A DNA stretch of 64,000 bases from Notospermus geniculatus (Eukaryota; Nemertea; Pilidiophora; Heteronemertea; Lineidae): contig NMRB01000142.1 of the NCBI GenBank assembly GCA_002633025.1, positions 296,935-360,934 on the forward strand, given 5' to 3'. Below the pieces are notes generated by a model that was not told where the DNA came from, did not search any database, and saw only the letters and a program-made list of their open reading frames with translations. Position 1 is the first letter of the stretch. Each line of letters starts with the position of its first letter. Shown piece after piece: positions 37,132 to 49,122 of this stretch. A program made the translations under genes and the position numbers.

Positions 37132-37264
37132 TGCAGCAGGAGAAAACAGAGAAAACCTGTGCTGTCAATGAGAGTTGCCCTCTCTATCACGGGAAGAGTA
37201 GGTCCACCTGGGGATCAAACCTGAATCCTCAAAAGTGACAATTTCCACTGAGCCATTCTCACAA
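37132..37264 (-). mobile_element. tRNA-derived SINE
   Basis: GCAGCAGGAGAAAACAGAG body, AACCTGTGCTGTCAATG, GGGGATCAAACC B box and TTTCCACTGAGCCATTC head. The upstream 36933-36955 matches the tail part of the SINE at 18821. Confidence 0.65.
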
Positions 37265-40200
37265 GTAACTTCAATTCAAGGGCACTTTTGTCATTCTCTT
37301 CAACTGCATAATATTCAGTTTCCTTGTGGGACAGCAGCACCCCGAACAGCCCCGCCTGACAAATCCCATTTATGTCAGATAGAAGATTTCTGTCAATTAA
37401 CCAGGAAATGTACAAGGCAATTACACACTAATGTGCCTCCAGAATTCTTGTTTTAAATGTCAGAGGGTTCAGACAGCCTGTTGATCTCATGACCCCTACT
37501 TTGGTGGGGAAGAGAAACGAGAATGAAATAGCTGGCAATGGAGTTGGAGGGCCGAAGTTCAACTCCATACAGAACTCAACTTGGCTGAACTCAACCGAAC
37601 TCAGTTTCCCTGAAAGGGACAAATGCCACTGATTGGTTGGTCATCTTCACAATAGATGGCAGCACTGTGTGCACTGATGCTGATTGGTGCATGAGTTGCT
37701 TTAAGTGACATGTGAGGTAGAGGTTTATGGCTTGTGAGAGCAACACAGGCCTTTATTCCCAACCCAAATACCAAGATTCCAAGCTTTTTAAAGACCACTT
37801 CAAACGGAATATAAACATGTAGAATAAACTTGTAAATCTCCAGGCGCCAAGGGTTAAGTTCCAACCAAGCAGACCTATTTCGATAAAGATCGAATACTTG
37901 ATGTAAACAGACAAGTAGTTGAGAAATACAAATGTAATAGATCAATGTAATGGGAATATATTCACATTACATGTTACATACATGTTACATACAGATCAAT
38001 CAGGAGTGTACTTTCTCACTAGAATTACAGCTATACAACCTGCAGTCATGGTGCACCTTTATATCTCCCTGGGGTGGATGCTAGATTGGGAGGAGATTGA
38101 ACCAGGTGGTAAAATAGAAGCAAATTTGCATTCTGGGGAAAAAGGGTTCCAAAATTGATCAGAATGGATCAGAAAGAAGGGCGACCCCAAATCATACCCT
38201 TTCGACAAATGCTTGTCCTGGAAAAAAAGACTTCCGTACTCTGCTGGGAGAAAATACAACCAATTGCAATATTTCAGGTTCAGGAGAAAACACATTTGTA
38301 CCTACCTGTCCACTTTGACACCGCTATACCAAGTTCTTCCATAGAAATGCGATATGAGATCCATTTTCAGCAATCGTGGGAATATCCTTCTAAGTTGTGA
38401 TGGTATTTTGGTATGTGGGCATATATTAGGCCGAGTTGTAATCCAACATTTGCCTTATTAGTTCATCAAGTACACGTACGTCATTTCCAGTGTCAATATT
38501 TCCATGCCTTAATCAGGGACGACTGAATTTTGGAACTGAACTGACGTGAATGTCCAAGCGAATTCCAAAGCATCCACTCCCAGTCAATATAGCATCCCGA
38601 AGTCATAATCAAGGCCTATTTAATCAAGAATATGTATGACTATAATTTGTCTCATGCTTGCTGTTTTTCTCATTCCTGCCCTAGTGTCCTAGATGACAAC
38701 TACGCCAGTCATATTGGTATTTATAAACAGTCTATACTTGATAAAACAGAAATGTCAGGTTTTTTCTCTTCCCCACAGGACACCAGATGAGCTCTACCAA
38801 CATGGGACAAGCAATCAACTTATGATGAATAATCTGTTTTTAAGGGTTGGGGCACCATGTTGACTTTATTTTCAACTTCAGAATAGAAAACTCATTTCAC
38901 ATATTGAGATATTGGTTTGCCACCCTAACACCAGGGGGCATAGCAGGCACTTCAACCACACCCAAAGTAGTCGTTGCTGGATTGCCTCTCAATTGAGAGA
39001 GTTGAATGAAAGACACAATGATAATTGATGATTGTAACTCAATTTCTGAGTCTCTTGGCCTTGAATTCAGAAACCGAGTTGAATTAGACTCCACAATAAA
39101 GATTTGGATCAGCCAACTGACACCACTTCTGAGCCAATGGCGATTAATTGCTGGTTGGAACATATTTGCTGAAGGCTGATTGATTGAAAATACTGTAGTT
39201 CAGCAGTCTCAGATATTAGACATTATGTTAAATCTAGCCATCTAATCAACAATTCTTAGCTAAGGCAATCTAACGAATGTAAAATTTATTTGGCTCAAAA
39301 CTGGTGAAATTCTGTGCAATAGTATCTTCCATACCTGACAGTCTGTACATAGTTGTACTTCATTCATGAATACACCCCCTGCATGTTAGAGGGTCAATAT
39401 TGCTCATGAAATTACAGGGCTTACAGTATCTCCACAACCATTACTATACTGATATACATAGACTTCTGATTGCATGAAAGATTGCAATGGAAATGGTTCA
39501 ATATGTTGCCTACATGTAACATAATACTTCTTACATTACAATAATACATGATTTTAAAAAAATTGCTATATGTAAATGCTGGCAATACAGTACTATTATG
39601 TATCTTGTCAGTATACATTTCTATTGCTTTTATGTTATTGTCCGTATACTAGATTCCATTGCTTACTTTTCTCGCAGACATGAAGTGCATGATCTGTATA
39701 ACGTAATGAACCGTAATGAAGACAAACTACCCATCTGACTAAATTTGTGGTTTTAATAGAATCAATAGACTGCTATCTCTCTAGCTGTAATATCCTCATG
39801 TTCCAAACCATCAATAGTTGAGTCACAGCACCCAGAGGACCCTTCACATCAGGGGCCATCTCAAATTCTGGGGCAAGGACAATGATGTCATGTGATGAGC
39901 AATTATCAACGGGGACAGTTTCAATTAGCAAGATGCAAGAGGAAGACCTTTTCTATTATTGCATCTCTCAACCACAATGTCTAAATTGAGGAAACACTGT
40001 TCATGGATCATTAGACCGGAGACCATGTTCATTTCATGAGTCTCCTTAGGGTTTGAGGCTCAGGAGCTGAGCATGATCGGCTGCTTCTTCCATCCTGGTA
40101 GCACCCAGGTAAAAGATTCTGGAACTGGTCAATTGATGTCCGGATCTCCAGTCCTTCCTACAAATAAGGTCTCCCAGACTCAAGTTGTCTTAGCCAGACC

Positions 40201-41010
40201 CAGCTTGATACTCAGGCAGAACGGAACATAATGTGCACAGCTTCATTGTTCTTATGAGATGAGATGATCCCTAACATTCATTCAACATGCTAAACCTAAC
40301 TCAGTCATCAACCTTGACAGAATTTCATCCCTCAGGATGCAAAAAACTACGTGTGTCCAGTCATCTTCCATCAATGTCAAGATTACCATCAAAATCAATG
40401 CGAACAAATTACAATGCACGCAAAGAAGAAACGACCTGATGAATTTTTCACAGGTTTATGAGAAATAATTGCATGTTGAGGGATTGAGCATTCCGATACT
40501 CTGATAGCAGGACGAAGTAGCCGAGAACAACCACTTGGCTAGAGAATGGAACAGAAAGACAAAGGAGTGTTGTAATGCACAGGGGTGGTATTTATTGATA
40601 AAGGATGTGTCATTGAAACATGTCCTTTTCATAACCCTGATATTTGATTAGAATAATCTATAAGTAGATGTTCTTTTGTTCTGACAGATTGAAGCCTGTT
40701 CGAATTCTCGATAAATTGATATTGAAGTTGAATCAATTTTGACAAAGCATTGTTAGCAAAAGAATGCCAAATGAATTAGGATTATATTTTCAATAACCAA
40801 TTATGGTGACAAGAATAGAAACAGATCATTAGTTAGTGACAAATACTTGACAATGTTTTTTAAGGGCAGGAACTGAAGTGGGTTCAGTTTTTCAATCCTT
40901 CTAATTGCAACATTGGAATAAGTTCTTCATTTTAACATACTGATCATGACTGTGATTGTGACTGCAATTCCGCGAAAGAGGAGAAACTGTGCTTAGATCA
41001 ACTGAGATAG
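37265..41010. other. Unassigned stretch, intron-like
   Basis: AT-rich sequence between the two candidate first exons. No exon with convincing splice sites on either strand was found; a weak ATG frame with GTAGGT donor at about 38298-38346 (minus) was not accepted. Confidence 0.5.
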
Positions 41011-41118
41011 GAGGAAGTAAATGGTCTGAGATCAGACATACATGTCAATGAGGAAGTAAATGGTCTGAGATCAGACATACATGTCAATGAGGAAGTAAAT
41101 GGTCTGAGATCAGACATA
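41011..41118. repeat. 39-bp minisatellite, 2.8 copies
   Basis: GAGGAAGTAAATGGTCTGAG... repeats at 41011, 41050 and 41089 without mismatch; the third copy is cut short. Confidence 0.9.
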
Positions 41119-41180
41119 ATGCTGGAACACGAACATTTAGTAGCATTCCTGCTCTATCATGTACATATCATATCATATCT

Positions 41181-41205
41181 TATATATATATATATATATA
41201 TATAT
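41181..41205. repeat. (TA)n microsatellite
   Basis: About 12 TA units, directly before the LINE-like tail. Confidence 0.9.
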
Positions 41206-41392
41206 CCATAGTCACTTGCACTTCTTTGCACTCTAATGAGCAGGGTACAGTTTCTATACAGATCTCTGCCCATTTTTCTCAATCTTTACTCTTTAAGCTA
41301 TTCACAAGTTTATTGTATCTTCCTTACCTACATGAATGTACATTCATTTGGCTTCAATAAACTTCATTTGAATTTGAATTTGAATTTGAATT
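41206..41392 (+). mobile_element. LINE 3' tail (CR1/jockey-type), 5' truncated
   Basis: The segment ends with AATAAA (41356-41361) followed by the simple tail (TTTGAA)n to 41392. A short repeat tail instead of poly(A), with no coding part left, is typical of 5'-truncated CR1-type non-LTR elements. Confidence 0.5.
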
Positions 41393-42822
41393 AGTACAAG
41401 GTATAAGGTGATGGTACTAAACAAATGCACAGTGTTGTATTGTATTGGAGTTGGACTTTGATAACAGGGGTATAACCTTACACTTTAATCAAAGTTCATC
41501 AGCCTAAATCAGCATTCATTTTTTGTCAAGGAATGTTCAAGCAAGCAGAAGCGAACATAAAACCATTCATTACATGCAGCGTAATGAGTTACTGGTGCTC
41601 TTGTTACACGGCTATTTAAAAAGCAAGGCATAAAACCTGTCATTCTGTCTCAGATAAAGTTGTTAACAGTATAGGTGTAGGTGGGTGTAAATCTCATGAT
41701 ATTGATAATGTCCCATCGCCCCTCCAGAACAAGTTGGGAGTGTTTCACTACTGAACTATTAGCAGATAATGAGGTGGTTTTTCATCTGCCTGTGTTCCGC
41801 CAAGTCTTCTTTGAAGTGGAGCTGAGCAGCAAGTCCTAAACCATACTCGGAAGCAAATCACAGAAAATGTGAAAACTCAACTATTTCTGATCAAATGATG
41901 ATCATCTTTTTTCCTGAATTCTGTGTTATATAATTCTGGTAACAAGTCCACTGGCTCAGTGCCAAACGGGGAATGAAAAGTTGGTCACTCTTCTAGTGAC
42001 CCTGGTGCCCCCTAGTGTCAACTGAGTGGCCTTAGATAGAGGGTCATGGAATTGGGAGGATAGTGAATAGGACTGGTCTAAATCAATATAGCCAGCAGAA
42101 ACATTCTGATTTCATTCAAGTCGTCATAAGTGCCATTCTTTAAGATAATTTCTAATCACAATCCATTCATTAATGTCAGTTTGTCATGAACTATTGGACA
42201 TAATGTCAAGTACGTCTCCCATTACCACATGCTTCTCAAGTAGTCTACTGCACATGGTTCAAGTGGGCTATATTGAACGTGAATACTGGCTCAATTGATT
42301 GTTTTATAGTAGAAGCCAGATGATCACTGTTGAAGCTGATATAGATGGTGTGGATGATATTACAGGTTTGAAGTGTTTTGAAGCCATGACAGTATTTGTA
42401 ACAATGCAGGCCTGGGCCGGGCCAAAGATGCACAACTGTCATCATTATTGATTAGGCCTAGGCCTAGGCCTATGATGATGTAATAACCAAGCGAGCGAAG
42501 TCAACTGCTGCTGCTGTTGATGTAAATGAAAGCATAGGTCTATACGGCTGCAGCTGAAAGAAATGACAGTATAACAGTGTGAGAGTGACACTGTCACTAC
42601 AGTCAGGAAGAGATATTGTCATCATACTGTCATCACTTTATTCACTGACTGTGGATGGTCACCTATCAGCTGATCAGTGACATCTTCGTTGTCAGCATGG
42701 TTTGCAGTGAGCTCATCTGTTCAAAAAGCCTCATGGCTAACGAAATTTCTACATGAACCACAGCAACACATCATGACATCACTGAAATTAATGAACAACA
42801 TCAAAATTCGGGAAACATTGCC
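41393..42822. other. Unassigned stretch, downstream of the coiled-coil exon
   Basis: Presumed first intron of the minus-strand gene. Contains a short GGCCTA run (about 42454-42472) and no recognised exon. Confidence 0.45.
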
Positions 42823-42828
42823 ACTCAC

Positions 42829-43028
42829 CTTCCATCCTTAGTTTTTCCCGACTGATCGGAGATCTGCAGCTTTGCAATCACCGATTTCAGCTGCTCAACT
42901 TCCTGCTCCAGCGAACTTATCCGTACTCTCTGCGACTTTATGATCGCGTCCTTTGTATTCAGTGATTCTTGGATATTATTTGATGATACTCGCCCGTTTT
43001 CTGGGCGATCAACTGAGTTAGTACTCAT
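42829..43028 (-). CDS. Candidate first coding exon, leucine-zipper coiled coil (PKG-like?)
   Basis: The exon begins at an ATG with A at -3 (43026-43028) and encodes 66 complete codons plus two bases (AG). It ends at a consensus GTGAGT donor (42823-42828), so it exits in phase 2. Residues about 23-54 follow a clean a/d heptad pattern (L23, I30, I37, L40, V44, L47, I51, L54), ending in EQEVEQLKSVIAKLQ. The first 20 residues are polar and the end is basic (SGKTKDG). A short N-terminal zipper with a KD-x-x-I...L-x-S-V-I pattern, followed by a basic linker, resembles the alternative first exons of cGMP-dependent protein kinases. That is family knowledge applied by eye, and no kinase or cyclic-nucleotide exon was found in the window. 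Other coiled-coil proteins remain possible. A CpG-rich promoter candidate lies 300-450 bp upstream. Exon reality is likely; identity is weak. Confidence 0.55.
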
Positions 43029-43335
43029 TATTTGATGAAAATACCAACATGATATCACTCTTCCTCCATGTCAAAACTCAGATTGTGTACATTCATGACA
43101 TTATGCACTACAATGTATACAAACATTGACAGGTGAGCTATCTCCTGATTCTCATCAGCGGTTCGTAAGAAAGCACGAACGCTAACACTTTCAAATTATA
43201 AGAGTAAAACTTCAGATTTAGACATACATGGCTTATTTTCATTGAAGCAATACAATTTCCTGAAAAATGGTTTAGGGTGTATATTGCTGTTACTTATCTG
43301 CGGCTTTGTGACTGATGCCAGCTTTGTATTCATTC

Positions 43336-43479
43336 ATTGGCCTGGTCCCCTGCCCGCGGAGAGTTGTGAGGGCTGGGGATCAGTCTATTGCCTGATGACG
43401 TAGTGAAATAGTCGTCAGTACGCGCGAAATTTGAAAATGCCGAGGTGATCAGTAGGTGATCAGCCGCGCGCCGCCCAAT
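43336..43479. promoter_or_regulatory. Candidate CpG-rich promoter (CCAAT, CRE-like, E2F-like)
   Basis: This short CG-rich block lies upstream of the coiled-coil first exon. It contains an inverted CCAAT (ATTGG 43336-43340), TGACGTAG (43396-43403), TTTCGCGC on the minus strand (43422-43429, E2F consensus), a doubled GTGATCAG and a forward CCAAT (43475-43479). The position 300-450 bp before the ATG fits a TATA-less promoter firing to the left. The outward symmetry of the CCAAT boxes would also suit bidirectional firing. Confidence 0.4.
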
Positions 43480-43789
43480 CTGCATATGTATTAATGTAAT
43501 GTAGGCCCTAACTTAATTATGAAAGAAAATGTACAACAAAAGTTTCGAGGGCGAAGCACAAGCATTAGGCCTAGTGGCCCAAATCACCTAAAAAAAATTG
43601 AATATGAAATGATGAGAGATTGCTAAACTAAAGTCGACTGGAGAGTGGAGAAGACCAGTGGAGGAGAAAATGTGGAGACCCGCGGTTTAATTTCGTTTTC
43701 GATACGAAGGAAAGAAAACGCCGAGAGAGTGACTTGTAGGCCTGCTCCAGCCCCAGCCCCCCCCCCGGCCCCCCCCAATGTTTCCCCTC

Positions 43790-43970
43790 CAGGGGCGGAT
43801 CCAAGATTTCGGAAAAGAGGGGCGCACTGTGCTGGAAACATTGAAATCTGCGGTGAATTTCAATGATTTGCCCCAAATTTCAGAATTTCACGGTCAATTT
43901 TACAGATTTGTTGGCCGGACGAAAGGAGGGGGGGGGGGCGCCGCCGGGGGCGCCCCCGGATCCGCGCCTG
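43790..43970. mobile_element. hAT-like MITE, CAGGGGCGGATCC ends
   Basis: CAGGGGCGGATCC at 43790 and GGATCCGCGCCTG ending at 43970 form terminal inverted repeats with G-rich subterminal runs. No clean target duplication was seen. Confidence 0.55.
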
Positions 43971-44164
43971 CCCTCTGTCAGTGTCCAGGAGTCAAGCCCT
44001 ATCGGCTTCGGTCATTCTCTCAAAGTCTAGGCCTACATCTCCTCCGTCGGACGGGAGCATTGGAGCCGAGCGAAATGACCTGAATCTCAGGATATCTGTC
44101 GGTGTCCCGTCCTTGACTGTGGATTACAGTATTCACATGTTCTTATTTGCTGTTTTTTATAATA

Positions 44165-44308
44165 GAGGAGGAAACCAGAGCTTGGAACAGGCCCGGTACA
44201 GCTGTCACCCGTTATGTTCACATAAGTTGTCTAGCGGGAATCGAACCCACGAGATCTCATTATTTGACAATGCTCCAGGCGCGAGGTTAGTTCAACCAAC
44301 TAAGGCCA
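44165..44308 (-). mobile_element. tRNA-derived SINE, distinct head
   Basis: A GAGGAGGAAACCAGAG body is followed by a perfect B box (GGGAATCGAACCCACGAG) and a head whose A-box side, CAACCAACTAAGGCCAGG, differs from the other copies. This suggests a related subfamily with another tRNA head. Confidence 0.6.
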
Positions 44309-44681
44309 GGTGACGTCACATGAAAAACGCTTGGTCTGGAAAGTGATGCTATCTGGCGTTGGCATCACTAACTACTGCGGAATCGCCCTGCCGTACACTG
44401 CTGCCGTCTGTCCCGAGCCATGTAACTACTACAGACCTGCCTTGTGGCGGGGAATTATTGGGCGCATGGTGATGACACATCCAGCACTTTGTAAGATCCT
44501 TCTGATTACAGTTCAAATTTAAATTGAATTCCTTGTCCTGATGTAAGGGAATCTTTTCAGGGGTCCAAGAGAAGGTACACTCAGGGGTGAGGGTAAAGAT
44601 TAATGAACTAAACTTGATTAAAGAGGTTTAAAACGAAGTTTTATTCGTACGTGAATTCTATTCCCAGCTTTGGCTTATACC

Positions 44682-44722
44682 ATAAACTAATAAAAGAAAC
44701 TTAGTTTCTTTTATTAGTTTAT
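44682..44722. repeat. Perfect 20-bp palindrome, 1-base spacer
   Basis: ATAAACTAATAAAAGAAACT (44682-44701), one T, then its exact reverse complement (44703-44722). Confidence 0.9.
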
Positions 44723-47700
44723 AGTTACATGTATACTCAAAAGATTAAGAAACGACAATGCGACGCTTATCAAATGTTTTACTTAAACGAACCATAGACG
44801 TTTTCGAAAAAGTAAAACTGGCCCAGGGTTATAGCATTGAGTGCCTCTTGTGTGTAACACCGTTCTTTATAATCTAAGCCTTTTCTGTGTCGTGGACCTT
44901 TCATACCAAAAGGCGATTAATGGACCCTTGAGCGACAAAGAACGTAAAATAAAGGCTTTATTTCAACGAATTGGCCTCGCACTGAATTTCCGTTATGACC
45001 TTTCATTCTCCAATAAAAACATTTCTGATGTTGCATAAGATCATTTCGCCCTTATTCTAAGGTAAAGCATATTGCTCAACACCTGAACCTTATCCTAACT
45101 GGAATTCTGCCTTTAACAGATGGTATTGTGATAGCTGGTATTTAACAAAAGTGACTGCTGCGTAATGGACAGTTCACCATCTCCTTGTCTCTCTGCGTCC
45201 CTCGACCACTTGACCGGCTCAACCTGAGGAAGGTGTTTACAAATCTAAAATAATGTAAATTTGAAGATGTTCTCGGACATATTGTGATGGCATCCGATGC
45301 CATTGATTCCAGTGACAGTGAAGTGGTCTCCGGGGACCCTGAGTTCGCCTTTTAGATTTCCCCGGGCATGAACCCACCCAAACTCACTCATGTTTCAATA
45401 ATTCTTCAATTTTCTTAATAATTTTGACGACGGAGTCTGTCAATCACAGGTGGTGTCAATCATATTGAAATATCAGTTTATTTAGTGCAGTATAAAAGTC
45501 TTGGCCTACAAATATTTACCAGTTATAAATGGTATCTAAGACACTGTGAAATATCGCAGCCCCCTACGCCGTATTTGGGCGTAGGCCCTTTTGGGCACCG
45601 GTCACAACTCGACCATAACCGAAAGCATCGCTGATATACCAAGCAGAAACACCAAAACTCCCTTTTTCATTATGATAACACCAAAAATCAATGGTTTTTA
45701 GAAGACACGGTTCCATTAAGCTTGCGGGCCACCCACTTGCATTTTCACATTTGTCAGCGCTGTCAAAAGTCAGGTAGCTCTCTCAGATAGAACAAAACAG
45801 GGAAACATCTTTGTATCATTAGCGAAGAAACCTTTATGTTCCTGATTTCACTAATGTTTCGCGTCTCTTTCCCGACTTGGTGAAGTTTAGGACAAGTCAC
45901 ACCCTCCGTGACACCGCGAATGGGTCGTCGAAGACAAACTAGGCTGTGCGTGTCCAAGTGGCCTAGTCGGTGAATGTGAAGTGGCCAGGTACATGTTCGT
46001 CGATCAGTTGTCATGGACGTGGGCTAATATTAAGGGTCTGCACCTGTAGGGGTCGACCTCAGCTGTGACCAGACATAACAAAACTCATAAAGATCATCTT
46101 GTAAGCTTTATATTTCGGCCATTATGGGCCGTGTGCAACAACTTGATCACGTAGTGGGACCTTTTGAGAATCTCACCCGACCATATTGTACAATGCGGTT
46201 TGCGCCAACGCGGAGATCTGCAGAAAACCAACACGCTTTTTTCTCGCCTAAAAACACAACAAGTACCTACACCAAACGCGTCGATGAGCTAAAATCTTTA
46301 ACTTTCATAAAAATATACCATGTTCCAAAGATTTCGTGCGAATATGGCCGTGGAAAACAACAAATACCGATACTTCGTAAAAAAAAGGGTCGAACTTTTC
46401 AAAATACCGGAACCTCTTCGACGTCCTTCGACGAAAAACCAAGGGATGTCTGTAGCTTATTAGGCACAATGCCACACTGGTACCTCCTGTTTCTTTCGTA
46501 TGTTTTCAGCATCCGAGGAGACCCAATTGGCATGATCTAGTAACCCTCGTTTATCAAGTTAATCCAAGTATTTTATCTAGTTTTCATAAGAACTGCAATA
46601 ACATGGATTGGTGTTTGGCTGTTGTCGGTCGCGCGATCGAATAACGCTCCAGCAAAACACGTTGCTTGTCTTTGGTCCAATGTGGTAGCCCAATCGAGGT
46701 AATAAACGTGATGATGGCATGGCTACCCCGCTGAAATCACAGTGCTAACTGCCATCATTGTCTGGAAGCCATTTTGAAAATCAAGATGGCGTTCGCCAAG
46801 ACAAAAGAGCTTGAGGTACATCTGTGACAAATTTGGTGTTTGCACCAAACCTAGTTGTATTTGTACTGTTGCAAGATATTGTTTGTAGGTTAGCGTCATC
46901 TTCGCCCACAAAGCACCCATTGACCAACATTGCACAAAAAATAAAAAATTTCCTGCTTTCTCTTCAGAAATGGTAGTCATTGAAATCCTGGTCAACACCA
47001 AAGTTCATGTGCCAGCGTGTCAACAGGGTTTATTCCAATATAATCGCCTCCGACCACTAACAGTCAATGCTTTTCCAAAGAGTTCCATACACTTGATCTT
47101 TCAAGTGTTTTGGTCTTGTAGCAGATGCACATCGAGTGGTGTTGTGTCAGGCCAAATGGGGACTTAGAACCAAACGAACCGGATTTACCTCAATTTTCGT
47201 ATCTTTTGTTGCGTTTTTAATCCCTTTGGTATTAAAAGCTTCGCTAAAGCCCTTTCTCGTTTCCCCTGAATGAATTGAACTCGTCGACCACCTGTTTTTT
47301 CCCCACCACCGATAGCGATTGGAAAATTCTCCAAAATTTTAGGCTGGTTTTTCTGCCACTGATCTGTGAAACTGCCCCCTGGGGGTAGTTTTTTTTGGGG
47401 GGGGGAACTACCAATAATATGCTGAATTCTGATCATTGATTAGGAAAGATAGAAGTCGTGCGCTGATTGGTGTATTGACAACAGCTGCCCCGGTAAGTCA
47501 GAATGAGCCGATTCTGATTGGTCAAAATACAGACTACCCTAACGACTAGAAGTGGTGAATGTTCGATTACTGGTGTAGAAATTGGTATGATTTTTCAAGT
47601 GGGTATTCTATTTCATGAAAAAGACAAATTCTGAAGTAGAGAATAATATAGAGGCTACCAAATTAAATATGGATTGTCGGCTAGAGTTACTGTAACAGGG

Positions 47701-48075
47701 CAATAACCTTCATGAAAATGCATCTTGAAATGAATTGAAGATTCTTTTCGCATAAGATCTAAGTAATCGTATTTGATGAAAAGTCTCGTCTTCAAATATT
47801 CTCAGATATTCGAGTGTTTGACATCTATTCACGGCGATTATTAAGACGTTTCTTCCTATTCACGGCGCCATATTGCATGGCTTATTTGGACCTCCTTCAG
47901 ACTGCGAGGCGTTGGGATCTTATTTCGATCATATTGGCCAGTATCGTCTGTCTGGTGTTGAATAACCTTTTACTGGTGAAAACCCTCTTGGTTCTCATCC
48001 AACGCGTTAGCCGTAGGAAATCAAGGCCGAGATTCCAAAACGAAAAGTGTATTTTCCATTCGCTGGCTCACTGAT
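44723..48075. other. Unassigned stretch
   Basis: Several frames of 80-140 codons (for example 46124-46540 plus) have no recognisable domain or splice support. An 8-bp hairpin CCTACGCC/GGCGTAGG is at about 45568-45590. Confidence 0.5.
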
Positions 48076-48202
48076 GATTGGTGAAACAGGCAAGTAAGTA
48101 AGTGATTGGATGAAAACAAATGCTGAGCGCCATGATTGGCTGAGGCTGACAGTAGTCAGTGATGATTGGTTGGGAATCAAACAACCGTGGGGCAATGATT
48201 GG
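48076..48202 (-). promoter_or_regulatory. Ladder of five CCAAT boxes at about 30 bp spacing
   Basis: GATTGG (CCAATC on the minus strand) occurs at 48076, 48104, 48134, 48164 and 48197, spaced 28, 30, 30 and 33 bp, all in the same orientation. The bases between the boxes do not resemble each other, which argues against a simple minisatellite. Repeated CCAAT boxes about three helical turns apart are typical of NF-Y-driven promoters. Further GATTGG copies lie at about 47464, 47516 and 48625. No transcript start or exon could be tied to it. Confidence 0.45.
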
Positions 48203-48624
48203 TCGACGATGTGGCCTACGTAATCAGCAGTAAACCACTGGTTGATAGTCAATGGCAGCAATAAGGGTTTCCTCGCGGAGGCAATTGAGAAACCATGAAT
48301 GGTTTATTGTAAAATTGTTGTATAAACTCCGTGTAGAAACAAGGCCATGGGATAAGATAAATGAAATTGAAGGCTTCAAGCGATAAGGTAGTCAAAGTGG
48401 TTTGTAACCGAACCAAAACGTAAGAACTGTAGCGTTATCGTTATAGCTAAAGCTCTTGTGTGAATATCAGTTGCTTGAGGAACATTCAACTCCACAGATG
48501 TTCAACAAGATGATGGAAAGGTGTGAATGGGGCATTAGCTCCTGACTAATTGCTTCAGACCAACAGGTAAAACGCATCATCCCATACTGGTCGAATGTCT
48601 TTTTGAAATTTGATCCACGTTGCT

Positions 48625-48681
48625 GATTGGTAGCTTCCGATGACGTCACGAGTAAAATGGTAACCTCGTCCCAGGAAGTGA
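48625..48681 (+). promoter_or_regulatory. CCAAT + consensus CRE + ETS-like cluster
   Basis: GATTGG (48625-48630) is followed by a perfect palindromic CRE, TGACGTCA (48641-48648), and by CAGGAAGTGA (about 48672-48681), an ETS-type site. This combination within 60 bp is typical of animal core promoters. A 60-codon frame beginning at the nearby ATG (48656) has one hydrophobic segment but is not recognised. Confidence 0.35.
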
Positions 48682-49122
48682 GACGTCTCTCCGTACGACT
48701 GGATGAAGTTTGCCTACTTGATTTGTTTATTGCGTGTACTGAGGTGATCTTCTGGTCACGAGGTTCATCTTTTTCAACATTTTTGTTTGTATTCCTGTCT
48801 GTTGTTGCAACATTACAGCTGTCAGAAGCACCTCGTTAAGACGTCAATATAAGCGAGTGCTTCTTCTGAACATATCAATCATCTGAACAAATAGGCCAGA
48901 AATAAAAAAATTCTGGCGAAAAACCAGTAAAAGCATGTACTTCTGAGGAACATTTTAGCAGATGGCCGCCATATGTGGGGTCCCTTAAGGTGTCCTAATG
49001 GTGTAACTTTCACGTTTGTGGAAAAAGTGGGAAACAAGCTGCGAAAGAGTGTGTTGAACATACCACTTCGCGCCGTAAGGCCAGATTTCTCTCAATCAAC
49101 GTTTCCCACTAGGTTTCCTTAT

